Notes under the pieces: generated by a model | Seen by the model: the letters and a program-made list of their open reading frames with translations, nothing else | Database searches by the model: none | Told to the model about the DNA's origin: nothing | Made by a program: the position numbers and the translations under genes | NCBI GenBank assembly: GCA_030220185.1 | Contig: JASPKZ010007250.1 | Coordinates: 2,383,501 to 2,447,500, forward strand | Direction of reading: 5' to 3' | From: Diploptera punctata | Taxonomy: Eukaryota; Arthropoda; Insecta; Blattodea; Blaberidae | Length of the DNA stretch: 64,000 nucleotides | In this document: in pieces, positions 10,478 through 20,385 of the stretch | How positions within the stretch are numbered: position 1 is the stretch's first letter | Layout: each line of letters begins with the position of its first letter

Positions 10478-11127
10478 TTTTATTTATATACAGATCTTTC
10501 TGTGCCTAAAGTTTTATTTTTCTTCTCCACTCGTCTCTCTCCATCCAATCCAAGTCCTCCAGTCCCCTTGCTCTCATTCCAGTTCTTATTTCCTGCATCC
10601 ACGAGTTTCGAGGTCTTCCTCTCCTCCTTCTTCTTCCAGTGGACACCATTCCAATGTTTTCCTAGGTAATCTTTCTTCTTGCATTCGTCGTACGTGCCCA
10701 TACCAATTTAATTGCTTATACTGTATATAATCTACTATTGAATAACCAATATTCATTTTTTCTCTTATGACAGCATTTCTTATTTTGTCTAATTTTGAAC
10801 ATCTTACTGCTCTTCCTCGAGAAATCCATTTCCATCGACATAAGTTTTTGTTCTAAGTTTTTGTTGAATTTCCAAACTTCAGCTCCATATGTGACAGTAC
10901 TTTTCACTATTGAATTATATATTTGTAACTTATTTTTCCTGGTTATATGTCTGTTCCATAAGACTCCATTCATCATTGCCGTTATTGCTCTACCTTTATT
11001 TATTGTTTTTAATATCACTTTCTTGTTTATCCTCTTTATCTAATTTTACCCCCAGATACTCAAATTCTTCACATCCTCTAATATACCCCTTTTCATCTTC
11101 TAATATCAAATCTATATAATAATAATG

Positions 11128-11171
<44 letters not shown>

Positions 11172-11250
11172 TTAGGTTCCATTCGGAACACATGACTCCC
11201 CATTTCAATTTCAACCCCATTGCTGATCTTGCTATATCTTTTAGTCCCAT
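10478..11250 (-). pseudogene. LINE-f reverse-transcriptase C-terminal half
   Basis: Reading from 11250 down: FEYLGVKLDK, IYNSIVKSTVTYGAEVWK (the connection after the polymerase palm), a frameshift, then NWNGV/WYG-like and EW.R tail segments, and a short 3' UTR ending at ACAGATC before (ATT)n. An expanded (TAA)n block at 11119-11171 interrupts the element. It is homologous to 12589-12880 and 16817-17440. Confidence 0.85.
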
Positions 11251-11284
11251 TATCTTACGGATGTATTATTAGGGCCTATATTTC

Positions 11285-11458
11285 AATTCAGTTTTTGAGA
11301 AGGACAAGAGGAAGACCTAGAGCAACATGGAGTAATACCATCAGGGAAGAAGCTGAACAGGCAGGGATGAGTTGGAATGAAATTAAGGCATTGGCAAACA
11401 ACAGAGTTCGTTGGCGAGCTTCAACGAAGGCTCTATGCTTCGGGGTGGAGTGACCAGA

Positions 11459-11495
<37 letters not shown>

Positions 11496-11500
11496 ATACT
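11285..11500 (+). pseudogene. LINE-g C-terminal tail with (TAC)n
   Basis: The coding end (about 11295-11451) holds RTRGRPRATW, AEQAGMSWNEIK and RVRWRAST, then a stop at 11451. The tail is (TAC)n to 11500. It is 5'-truncated. The GRPRATW segment is the same tail-domain motif seen in the other LINE families, but the family is distinct. Confidence 0.8.
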
Positions 11501-11699
11501 ATTCATTATTGGGCTTTTTAGCATTGTAACTTAGACTGTTTTCAACAAGAAGCGTCAACCTCCAACATGGAGGACCAGATATATCAGGATCTCCTTCTCA
11601 CAGAAAGGTTGTTTTTATCAACGTAATCTAATTAAGTGATTCATTTCCAGGTACTGTGTGGGTTGATAGTGTTTAAGCAGCCAGAGGGGAAGGATGATT

Positions 11700-12105
11700 G
11701 GATGATGGAGAATGGAATGACATAAATAATAGTCTGCTAACAATCCCTCTCCACAGCACTTCCTCTTATTCTACTTCTTTCACAGTAGCCTCTGCAAGTC
11801 CTCAAGATATTACAAGTTGCCGCACACTTAACATTTTTAAGTCACGCTTCTATAATAACATTTGTTATTAAATAATTTTTTTTCTCCAGAACTAAATGTA
11901 TTCTGTAATTAATAGTTTTTGTGTATTTTATATTTTATTCGTTTAAATGTAAATAAAATCAAAATGTAGATATACCGTGTAATAATTTTGTTTATTGTAA
12001 TTTAGATGCAAGAATAATTTTTGTATTTTTTTTCTTATCCTGGTTGAGTAGCAAACAATGCCTTAAAGCTTTAACTCTGACAGGAAAAATAAAACTTTTT
12101 TTTTT
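11700..12105 (+). pseudogene. LINE-r (CR1/Jockey-like) C-terminus and 3' UTR
   Basis: An open frame at about 11716-11871 ends WNDINNSLL ... LNIFKSRFYNNIC before a stop. FKSR close to the C-terminus is characteristic of CR1/Jockey-type LINEs. The 3' UTR continues to GGTTGAGTAGC ... TTTAACTCTGACAGGAAAAATAAAAC at 12045-12092. That terminus also heads several (ATT)n arrays in the window, which links them to this family. Confidence 0.72.
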
Positions 12106-12109
12106 TTCG

Positions 12110-12530
12110 TTTCACCCTCTTTGGGGTACGTTGGATCAATCATTTCTCTAGGTGTTGTTCCTTCCTTAGTGCCCAGCATTTTATCATTCTATCTAATCTT
12201 CTTTGCTATCTTCTTCCGAGATAATAGGTTTGGATTTCTGTGTAGATTTTTCGTGGAATCTTATGTTTTGATCTTAAATAATTAATTTAGCTGTTCGATC
12301 GATTAGTCAATTTTCTGTGATCTTCAATTCTATTAGGCGTTTTTCAGTTTCTTTAAACCAGTTGTGCTTCGTTTTGCAGTTACGGAATAAATCAAAGATT
12401 TGTTAATTTAATCTGTTAGATTTAATTCTGAGAAGATGACCGTAAAATTTTGTTTTCCTTATTTCGCATATAACTGAAAGGTTTTCAATTTCTTTTTGGT
12501 AGAGAGTTTTATTCTTGATGTATGTTATTT
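12110..12530 (-). pseudogene. LINE-n C-terminal fragment
   Basis: On the minus strand a degraded frame carries IRKTKFYGHLLRIKSNRLTN, the GH-x-x-R-(M/I) tail motif common to the LINE families here, followed by a 3' UTR reaching CCAAAGAGGGTGAAACG. There is no second copy in the window. Confidence 0.6.
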
Positions 12531-12544
12531 TATTATCTTGAAAT

Positions 12545-12551
12545 AATATTA

Positions 12552-12585
<34 letters not shown>

Positions 12586-12880
12586 GATATTCAATAGTAT
12601 ATTATATAAGATACAAACAATTAAATTGGTATGGGCGTGTACAACGAATGCAAGAAGGAAGATTACCCAGAAAAACATTGGAATGGTGTCCACCTGGAAG
12701 AAGGAGGAAAGAAAGACCTCGAAACTCGTGGATGCAAGAAATAAGAACTGGAATGAGAACAAGAGAACTGGAGGACATGGAATGGATGGATAGAGGCGAG
12801 TGGAGAAGGAAAATAAAACTTTAGGCACAGAAAGTTGTGTAAACATTAAAAATCTGTATATAAATAAAACATTAATATTA
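12545..12880 (+). pseudogene. LINE-f C-terminus with flanking (ATT)n
   Basis: (ATT)n at 12547-12585, then an open frame to 12824 with QLNWYGRVQRMQEGRLP, ERPRNSWM and MDRGEWRRK, a short UTR and a second (ATT)n at 12881-12911. It is 5'-truncated. The 3' end is the same as in the 10478 copy, so the trinucleotide array is its tail. Confidence 0.85.
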
Positions 12881-12911
12881 TTATTATTATTATTACTATT
12901 ATTATTATTAG

Positions 12912-13262
12912 TCCACCACTGTGGTCTCGAGGTAGCGTGCTGCCTTGTCACGCAGCGGGCCCGGGTTCGATCCCCGGTCGGGGCAGTTTTTCTGGGTGAG
13001 GTTTTTATCGGGGTTTTTCCTCACCTGTAAGACAAATGTCAGGAAAACTTTAAGGCCCAAACGGTCCCCGAAATCATATGGCCATCATCACTATTATCAT
13101 CCTTATCATTATCATCATCATCATCCTCCTTCACCGGTGTGGAAAGCAACGGGAAGCTACCACACCTACAATTCCCTAGTAAAGCTGCAAGCATAGCATG
13201 GAAATGCTATGATTGCAGTGAAGGACCTGCCCTTGGGCAGAATTACTATGGATGGATTATTA

Positions 13263-13312
<50 letters not shown>
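12912..13312 (+). mobile_element. SINE-B, full length, with (ATT)n tail
   Basis: tRNA-like head at 12912-12986 (TGGTCTCGAGGTAGCGTG, B box GGGTTCGATCCCC). The body carries the GGGTTTTTCCTCACCTGTAAG block, GTGGAAAGCAACGGGAAGC and ACAGTGAAGG-like end sequence. (ATT)n tail at 13257-13312. It inserted into the (ATT)n tail of LINE-f, so the duplication is hidden in the array. Confidence 0.93.
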
Positions 13313-13317
<5 letters not shown>

Positions 13318-13934
13318 TAAATATATGGAGAGAATGCTGACAAATTAATTGGTGACCGGAAGATGTGAAACATTGTGAAATCTGATAAATAAATAAAATA
13401 AAATTTGTATTCAATGTGTTTTTTATTCAGGCGAAGGAAAAATGTATAAGAGGCAGGGACCCTACCCCGAGACCAAAGTGGTGGACATTTCATAAGGCCA
13501 TTTATTTTTTTTAATTACTTTTTAGTTTATAAATGAATTAACATATTCTTATTTTTTAGGTCATAGAAATCCATCCTTTAGTAATAACACTAATAACCTA
13601 AGCGCTACTATATATGTTATTTACATCAGCAGATGAGTGTGTTTATCTTATTAGATTTTATTACTTCTGCTGAAGTAATTTAGAAATTTGAAATTTCATT
13701 CCAGTACATTGTGTATCTAAGTGGTGTGTTATAATTATGTTTACCATATGCTCGTACAGTTGCACATGTTGGTACTGTACGACACTTGATCTCTATGTGA
13801 GAGAACGTCATCTAATTCTGTACGTTCGGAGACTTTAATCAAAGCAACTGCGTTCCGCTTTGTACGTTAGCAAATGCGCCCGCATTAAGCATATCTCGTA
13901 TATCTGCAGTAAGCATACTTCCTCCCGTGTTCTT
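13313..13934. other. Unclassified; SINE-B head fragment at 13440-13490
   Basis: Mostly featureless. ACCCTACCCCGAGACCAAAGTGGTGGAC near 13450-13477 is a degraded minus-strand SINE-B head end. Confidence 0.5.
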
Positions 13935-13946
13935 TAATTACAATTT

Positions 13947-14291
13947 CCGATTGAGGGTCTTTCCACTTTACAGCGGTTGCCCTTTTATCAGCCGGCTGCT
14001 GGCCCTTCACATCCACATGTGTCAATCACAGAGGTAGATGATCAACAGCCAATGTAGGGGTGACATGTGGTTAGCATGTCGAGTCCCCCAGCCGTTATAG
14101 CTGGTTCCTCAACCTGGAGCCGCTACTTATTGTAGCTACCAAATTGCCTCACGATGCTGGGTAGGCACCGGTCCCATACTGGCCGAAATACCATGAGAAA
14201 ATTTCTTCCCCCATGGAGACTCGAACCAGCGCAAGTCCCGTAGCTCTGCGCCAAGGCTTCCTACCTTAACCGCTCGGCTACGGCGCGGGAC
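13947..14291 (-). mobile_element. SINE-H, full length (345 bp)
   Basis: On the minus strand it starts with a type-II (Leu/Ser-like) tRNA head: CGTAGCCGAGCGGTTAAGG as A box, a long variable arm, and GGTTCGAGTCTCC as B box (14203-14291). The body ends CCTCAATCGG. A perfect TSD TAATTACAATTT lies at 13935-13946 and 14292-14303. It is nearly identical to 39361-39705. Confidence 0.95.
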
Positions 14292-14395
14292 TAATTACAA
14301 TTTACTGATTTAAATTCTTTTAAACAGCACATATATGGCGTTTTTAGTTTCTAATTAGAAATCAATCTGACTCACAAGTGAATGGAATTGTGGAT

Positions 14396-15180
14396 GTTAT
14401 GCACCAACCGTCTAAGCGCAATTTTTTTAAAATTGGGATTTTGATGGCATCTGTTGCCCTGGCTCAGTAAGTAAGTGTACACACACTTTTAGCTCAAATC
14501 TTTAAATCTAGAAGTAGGTGGCTGCAAACTTCTAGATAGAAGAAGTGAAGATAATAGAAATGAGCTAAACATTTTTGAACTTTTACATAAAATAAAACAA
14601 TCTAGAAAAAAACTTCTAGTTGCAGTTCTAGATAGAAAAAGTGAAGATATTAGAAATGAGCTAGATATTTTTAAACTTTTATATAAAATAAAACAATCTA
14701 GAAAAAAACTTCTAGATGCACTTCTAGATAGAAGAAGTGAAGATATTAGAAATAAGCTAAATATTTTAAAACTTTTAAATAAGATAAAACAATCTAGAAA
14801 AAATGGGAAAGAACATGTCCAAAGAATGAAAGTTGAACGCATACCAAAAATAATAATCAGAAACCAAAAGGAGACAGGAATGTTGGTAGACCGAAAAATA
14901 TATGAATTCAACTTTTTGAATGAGAATATATGACACTGTAACAAGCCACATGGACTTAATCCGTGATTGTTGATGATGATCTTTAAACACAGCCTTATTA
15001 TTAAAGAAAAAATGTAAACGCCATCAGCCCTATCACAAATTCTATGTTTTGCAACAAACAGCAATGAACCCAGACTTCATAAATGCTCATCTAAATTTTG
15101 TATCATGCAACTAAGCGCTAAATTTCCCCGCTCTTAGATTGTTGATGCATAACTGTGAAACATGTAAAATAACTTGCAAT
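14396..15180 (+). repeat. Repeat F, split by LINE-i
   Basis: The second copy of repeat F (compare 7881-8640). The 8.4-kb copy is uninterrupted at this point and shows the empty target CAAATCTTTAAAT. LINE-i occupies 14507-14978. Confidence 0.88.
14507..14978 (+). pseudogene. LINE-i C-terminus with a triplicated 96-bp coding unit
   Basis: A stop-free frame from about 14508 to 14934 (no ATG near the left end) encodes three tandem 32-residue units around LLDRRSEDIRNELNIFKLL and KIKQSRKK. It then runs through the tail motif KEHVQRMKVERIPK and RKIYEFNFLNENI. The units start at 14529, 14625 and 14721, exactly 96 bp apart. The other LINE-i copy (27383-28200, minus) has one unit. The heptad-like L/I pattern suggests coiled coil. 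TSD ATCTTTAAA at 14498-14506 and 14979-14987; tail (GAT)n. Confidence 0.88.
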
Positions 15181-15436
15181 ATCCAGTATTGTCAGTTTGG
15201 CGCTATAATAAATAGTGCATAACACCGTCCATGTGTCAGTGGCAATCGCAAAAGTTAACACTATTGCCAGACTTATCTCGTTCCATAATTCTACAGGTAA
15301 GAATTTAAAAGTTTCTTCCTTTACATCTTCTCTCCAGTATTCTTTTTCGGACAAAAGTCTTCAAACATTTCGATAGTTTCGCATAGTTTCGCACCTCGCT
15401 CTCCTGCACTTCACTCTAATATAGTCTTCTCCTTTC
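15181..15436. other. No recognisable feature
   Basis: A minus-strand frame of 78 codons (15118-15354) overlaps repeat F and shows no family signature. Confidence 0.5.
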
Positions 15437-15570
15437 AACTAACTCACTGGCACTATCGAACCCGTAGGCTCATACCGCGCGGATATAAGTTCTCCAAACA
15501 TCGCTATCCTGAGATAATGTATTCCAATCATCCCCTGTATAATCTACTTCCATCAAACATGATTAATATT

Positions 15571-15869
15571 GATCCCTATTAGGTTCGTCTTCCGGGCATA
15601 TAGGCCGTGGTCCAGTCGTTCTTCTACTCGACGTTTCGTCTACTGCTGCGGTAGACATCTTCAGGAGATACTGCGTGCTCTCTGTGAACTCCTCAACAGT
15701 CGGCTGCAGACTGTTGAGGAGTTCACAGAGAGCACGCAGTATCTCCTGAAGATGTCTACCGCAGCAGTAGACGAAACGTCGAGTAGAAGAACGACTGGAC
15801 CACGGCCTATATGCCCGGAAGACGAACCTAATAGGGATCAAGACGCCGGCCGTGAAAGCCTACAGTTAT
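15571..15869 (+). mobile_element. Foldback insertion with perfect 133-bp palindrome arms
   Basis: Arms 15569-15701 and 15709-15841 are exact reverse complements around the 7-nt centre GGCTGCA. A unique tail (GACGCCGGCCGTGAAAGCC...) follows to 15869. A perfect 14-bp TSD, ACATGATTAATATT, lies at 15557-15570 and 15870-15883. The host RTE-A has a related single site. Each arm holds CTGAAGA-T-GTCTAC-loop-GTAGAC-GAAA-CGTC (plus copy 15746-15780). A Penelope-like origin is possible but not shown. The paired reading frames on the two strands are consequences of the palindrome. Confidence 0.93.
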
Positions 15870-16254
15870 ACATGATTAATATTATTCTCCCTCTTCAGTC
15901 TTGGTCTACCTACTGGACGCTTATCTCCTGGTTTTCCTGCATAGTTTCCATGTCCCTCTTTCATTCCCATTCGTGCTTAATATCCTACCCATGCAGTCTA
16001 CGAGACTTAAATCTTGTTATTATATGTGGTTTCTCATAAAGATCATGTAGCTCAATATTATGCAGTCTTCTCCATTCGCTTGTCTGTTCATGTCTGGTCC
16101 AAAATTTGTCCTAAGAACTTTATTCTCAAATACCGGAACTCGTAACCTTTTCTCCTGCCTTAAAATAAGAGTACATGTTTCGCATCCATATAATATAACT
16201 GCAAAAATATAAGAGTTTTATGTATTTTCATTTTAATGTTTTTATGAGAGATGT

Positions 16255-16484
16255 CAGACCATAAAAGGAATTCTGAGATTCTCAAAGAATTACAAACAGA
16301 ATCAGTCATGGAATATGTACAAAAATACAGACACAACTGGAAATCTCACGTACGAAGAATGAGCAGAACACGAATACCACGTCAGATCTTAAATTACCAG
16401 CCACCAGGCAAGATATCTTTGGGCAGACCCTTCAAACGTTGGATTGAGACCGTAATCATATGAAAGGAAGAAGAAGAAGAAGAA
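16255..16484 (+). pseudogene. LINE-d C-terminal tail, (GAA)n end
   Basis: A 230-bp 5'-truncated copy. One frame carries NSEILKELQTESVMEYVQKY, WKSHVRRM and GRPFKRW, then (GAA)n. TSD GAGAGATGT at 16246-16254 and 16485-16493 (9 bp). It is almost identical to 39745-40026. Confidence 0.92.
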
Positions 16485-16517
16485 GAGAGATGTTGGGATG
16501 CAAGAAACCTGTACCTG

Positions 16518-16526
16518 TTATTGTCA

Positions 16527-16583
<57 letters not shown>
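16518..16583. repeat. (TTA)n microsatellite
   Basis: About 20 TTA units between the RTE-A remnant and LINE-e. The long poly-Ile frames across it are artefacts. Confidence 0.95.
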
Positions 16584-16584
<1 letters not shown>

Positions 16585-16586
16585 AG

Positions 16587-16800
16587 TGGTTAGGACATGT
16601 CTTAAGAATGGAAGATCAGCGATGGCCGAAACAACTATATGAATGGCATCCGAACAGAAAGAAGAAAAGAGGGAGACCAAGGTAAACATGGAAGGAAAAC
16701 ATGAAGACAGTAATGCAAGCTAGAGGGCTAAGCATCGAAGATGCCCAAGACCGTAGGCTTTGGAGGTTTGGCACGGGAAGACGGCAGCAGCTGTAAAAAC
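16587..16800 (+). pseudogene. LINE-e C-terminal fragment
   Basis: The frame runs KVVRTCLKNGR in one phase and WLGHVLRMEDQRWPKQLYEW, KKRGRPR, TWKENMKTVM and QDRRLWRF in another, ending at a stop near 16796. It shows the same WxGHxxRM...GRPR layout as RTE-A but is a different family with only one copy here. Confidence 0.75.
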
Positions 16801-16816
16801 CCGAAGATAGAGAGAT

Positions 16817-17440
16817 TATTATCCTCAAGATTTAATACTAGAAGAACATTTAGGGACAATTAAATACACTGAAGAATGTAAGTATTTGGGAATTAAAATG
16901 ACTAAAGATGGAAAACAAGAAACAGAGATAAGAAACAGGATCAATATAGGAAAGTATGCTATATCTGCCCTAAATGGAATAGTATGGGACAAACATATCT
17001 TCAAAGAAACAAAAAAAACTATTTTTAATACAATAATCAGAAGCATTATTACCTATGGAGCTGATGTGTGGGCTTCAAATGCACAAATGAAAAAAAAAAT
17101 TACTCGCCACTGAAATGGACTACTGGAGACGTGCTGCAAGAATATCCAGGAAGGATAAAATCAGAAATTCATATATAAAAGAAAAAATGCAGGTACAATA
17201 TTCAATATTAGATTTTATAAAGAAGAAACAATTAAATTGGTACGGGCATATTAGAAGGATGGAAGAAGGAAGACTACCTAAGATAATCATGGATTGGGAA
17301 CCACAGGAAGGAAAAAGAAGGGTAGACCAAATATTACGTGGATTCAGGATCAATGAAACTAAGAGGAATGGGATATAGAAAGAAGATATATGGATGAACA
17401 GACAAGAAATGGAAAAATGTGTTGAAACAAATGTGTAGTT
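16817..17440 (+). pseudogene. LINE-f, RT thumb to C-terminus
   Basis: It starts at DLILEEHLG, continues YLGIKMTKDGKQE, IIRSIITYGADVW and, after a frameshift in an A-run near 17090-17100, MDYWRRAARISRKDK and LNWYGHIRRMEEGRLP. A short UTR leads to A-rich sequence and (ATT)n at 17511-17530. It is the longest plus-strand copy of the family in the window. Confidence 0.85.
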
Positions 17441-17510
17441 AACTGTGAACATGGGTACCGGAAAAATGTATATTCATTGTAAAAGCCGTAATAATAAAAA
17501 AAAATATTAC

Positions 17511-17562
17511 TATTATTATTATTATTATCATCATCATTATTTCCAACCATGGAACTTTTCCA

Positions 17563-17650
<88 letters not shown>
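17511..17650. repeat. (ATT)n followed by (CT)n microsatellite
   Basis: ATT units at 17511-17530 with ATC interruptions, then about 84 bp of almost pure CT from 17566 to 17650. Apparent Leu-Ser or Glu-Arg frames here are not genes. Confidence 0.95.
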
Positions 17651-17653
<3 letters not shown>

Positions 17654-18174
17654 GTAACATAATACATAACTGTAATTCCGATTACATTAAATACATGAAG
17701 CAAGTAAGTTTTAAGATAGTATTAAGCCAATTTGGACGTTAAAAACAGATGAAGTACACCACATATGTTTTTAGGTCTGTTTTCTAAAACTTGAACACAT
17801 TTACGTGGTTATGAAGAATGCCATCATTCTCTCATTCTTTGTCTGTCGTCGTTAAGCCTCTCAGTTTACTTCCAGCATTTCACGTAAGCCTCTTGTCTCT
17901 GCTTTCAAATCTCTCCTGACAGTACAGTATTAAATGCAAGATAATAACATTGTGTTAAAAAATCTTACCAAGTCTTAAAATAATACTGATCCTAACTCTG
18001 TAACGTATAAGCGCTTCTTCACTGTGTAGCACTTACTTCATATAAAAATTGAAAGTGATTTTAAATACGAGCAAATATGTCAGTGAAAATCGATATTTTG
18101 TTTTGGCGGAATTTTATTTCTATAACACTGTTTTTTCCTTTCCAGTTAATCGTATGTAGATCGTGGAGTTATAA
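17651..18174. other. No recognisable feature
   Basis: A/T-rich, with no repeat partner in the window. Confidence 0.55.
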
Positions 18175-18877
18175 GAAATGTGGAAAAGAGATTATGAGTA
18201 GTTGGGAATAAAGTTCTTAGGAAAAATTTTGGAGAGAAATGAATGTCACCACATCTGTTGTTAAGAGGATTGAAAATCAAACTCTTAAATGGTATGGCCA
18301 TGTACAAAGAATGGAAAATGAAAGATGGTCAAAAAATGTCACCCCCTGGAAGAAATAAACACGGCAGGCCAAGATGAAAATGGAAAAACCTATGTCAGAA
18401 CTATAATGGATGACAGGAATTTGGAAGAAGGAGAATGGAATGATACAAATAAATGGAAACTGAAGACAGCAAACCTATAAGTGGGGAGAAGACGAAAAAG
18501 AAGAAGAAGAAAAAGGAAAAACATTGGACCAAAGAGAGATGAAGAGACAGGTGAATGGAGAAGGCTTAATAACAGTGAGCTACATGGTCTTTATAGGAAA
18601 TCAGATATAATAAGAACAGTTAAGTCTTGTAAACTGAGATGGCAGGACATGTAGCACGAATGGGAAATTAAATAGATGCATGAAAGCTTCTTGTAGGGAA
18701 ACCTTGAGGGAGCACGCCCATTTGTAGACCAAGAATGAGGTGGGAGAATAATACTAAGCGTAATTTGAGGGAAGTACATTATACAGAGGATGATTGGAAA
18801 ACATTAACTCAGGATAGGGATATATGAAGGCTTACGTACGCGCGACCATTAACCTACGGGTTCGATAGTGCCAGTGA

Positions 18878-18890
<13 letters not shown>
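18175..18890 (+). pseudogene. RTE-A C-terminal end split by LINE-c
   Basis: The left part (18175-18233) matches the ENKVLRKIFG region. The right part (18514-18890) continues with GPKRDEETGEWRRL, SDIIRTVK, a GRPRMRW-like block and the end GTTCGATAGTGCCAGTGAG. Stops and a frameshift interrupt it. The tail runs into (TAA)n at 18887-18938. Confidence 0.9.
18234..18513 (+). pseudogene. LINE-c 3' tail, (GAA)n end
   Basis: A 280-bp fragment with NVTTSVVKRIENQTLKWYGH, RMENERW, MDDRNLEEGEW and WKLKTANL, then (GAA)n. A 15-bp duplication with two mismatches, AGGAAAAATTTTGGA at 18219-18233 and AGGAAAAACATTGGA at 18514-18528, lies inside the RTE-A ORF. Confidence 0.92.
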
Positions 18891-18919
<29 letters not shown>

Positions 18920-18942
18920 GTAGTAATAATAATAATAATGAG

Positions 18943-19060
18943 CCCAGCCGTAACTGAGTGGTTAAGGCAAGGTGCCTTGGCACAGACCTACAAGACTTAT
19001 GCTGGTTCGAGTCTCCATGAGGGAAGAAATTTTCTCATTCGAATTTCGGGAATTTAGTTA
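18943..19060 (+). mobile_element. SINE-H head fragment
   Basis: It carries the type-II tRNA head (GCCGTAACTGAGTGGTTAAGG, B box GGTTCGAGTCTCC) and the first body block GAAGAAATTTTCTCAT, then loses similarity. It directly follows a (TAA)n array. Confidence 0.85.
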
Positions 19061-19645
19061 CATCCTGTATAGCGAACTATATCGCACTGAGCTTCTCATG
19101 ACTTTTACAAAATAATTGACAAATCCCTTCAGAGTGTCAAAATAGGATATTGGTAAAAAAAAAAGTACCAGGTGAATATGTATATTGGAACTTGAAACTT
19201 TGCGTATTTCACATTTGACCGCGTCAAACCAAACAAGACAGAATAATCGCCTTAATGGGGATTGAGGCGCGCACACAAGCATAGACTAAATGCTGGCTCT
19301 CTACGTCACCAGACAGAAAGTCAATTGCAGCAGTCATCAAGTATTAAAAACGTCACATCACTTCCCTAATTCAAATCGATTTCACTGCGTATACTAGCTA
19401 CTAGGCCAGAAATTGCTACGTACACCGTAGATACTACATCAGAACAATACGGCAGTAATTACAAACAGAATGAGATGCAAAGATATTAAACATAGGTTCA
19501 ATTTTGGAAATGCATGCTAAGACGTAATCTACGGAACTAGCGCTGGTTCGAGTCCCCATGGGGGAAGACATTTTCTCATGGAATTTCGGACAATATGGGA
19601 CCGGTGCGCACCCAGCATCGTGAGGCATTTGGGTAGCTGCAATTA

Positions 19646-20385
19646 TAGATTTATTTTTATTTAGCCTGGTGGAATTAAGACCATGTGGCCTTCTCTTCCA
19701 CTCTCCAGGACAAACATATGTTACAAATAAATACAAAAAATAGTCATACTAAACAATTAATTATCTGTCAAACTGAATAATAACGAAAATAATGTCAAAT
19801 AATACAATAAAATTCATCATCATCATCATCATAGTACATTCACGAATTTAGGCCATTTGTTTACCTGTTTCGGCCTCAAGAGAAACACCATCCAGAAGTC
19901 TTTTGAGTGGACGTCCTGGTCTTCTTCTTCCTGCAGGTTGATATCTTAACATTTGTTTGGGTATTCTGTGATCTTCCATTCGATGAACATGTTGCATCCA
20001 TCTTGAATTATAATCAGAAATTTTGTTTTCTAAAGATTCCATGTGTAATTCTTCTAATATGTCTTCATTTATTTTGTGATCTAGTAGTGTGTATCCCGCT
20101 GTCCTCCGAAGATATCTCATTTCAGCAGATTAATGTCTGTCCAGAGACTAAAAGGTAGCAGCCCTACCACTGGACTACTTAACGTCGGGCCAGTAACCTG
20201 TCCTAAGGAACTTCAAAACTACTTTCAAGTCTCAATACAATAAAACTACTTTCAAGTCTCAATACAATAAAATTAAATTAATGATAGAATGAATACAGGA
20301 AGGAATAACAGCTCGAATCTACTATACATAAAAAGAAAAGAAAGAAAAAAATACAAAGAAAATAATAAACTATGATGAATTAATC
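19646..20385 (-). mobile_element. LINE-r 3' end, split by LINE-j
   Basis: It begins TTTATTTTTATTTAGCCTGG ... GGCCTTCTCTTCCACTC, the minus-strand LINE-r terminus. It resumes after the LINE-j insertion at 20261. Much of the sequence is degraded UTR. Confidence 0.75.
19815..20260 (-). pseudogene. LINE-j C-terminal copy
   Basis: A minus-strand frame of about 90 codons (20120-19848) with RYLRRTAGYTLLDHK, ENKISDYNSRWMQHVHRM and GRRRPGRPLKRLLDG; (ATC)n on the plus strand at 19817-19831 is its (GAT)n tail. A perfect 14-bp TSD, AATACAATAAAATT, lies at 19801-19814 and 20261-20274. Bases 20131-20260 contain a tRNA-SINE-like scrap and a 27-bp tandem duplication of the 3' flank, so the 5' end is complex. 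Confidence 0.88.

Larger units (their letters stand above)
15437..16517 (-). pseudogene. RTE-A 3' half carrying two insertions
   Basis: Minus-strand RTE-A from its 3' end (TAACTCACTGGCACTATCG at about 15440) up to the GTTGGGA..CAAGA..CCTGT segment at about 16517, where (TTA)n begins. It is interrupted by the palindromic insertion 15571-15869 and by LINE-d 16255-16484. Indels break the frame throughout. Confidence 0.9.

Noticed and set aside
12912..12986. Functional tRNA genes at SINE-B, C and H heads
   Set aside because: Heads are followed by conserved SINE bodies and tails, repeated across the window, and lack intact cloverleaf pairing.
15563..16039. Two nearly identical proteins on opposite strands
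   Set aside because: They arise because the insertion is a perfect palindrome. The shared peptide comes from one repeat segment, not from a gene pair.
17359..17703. Arg-Glu-rich and Leu-Ser-rich frames
   Set aside because: They are translations of the (CT)n microsatellite.
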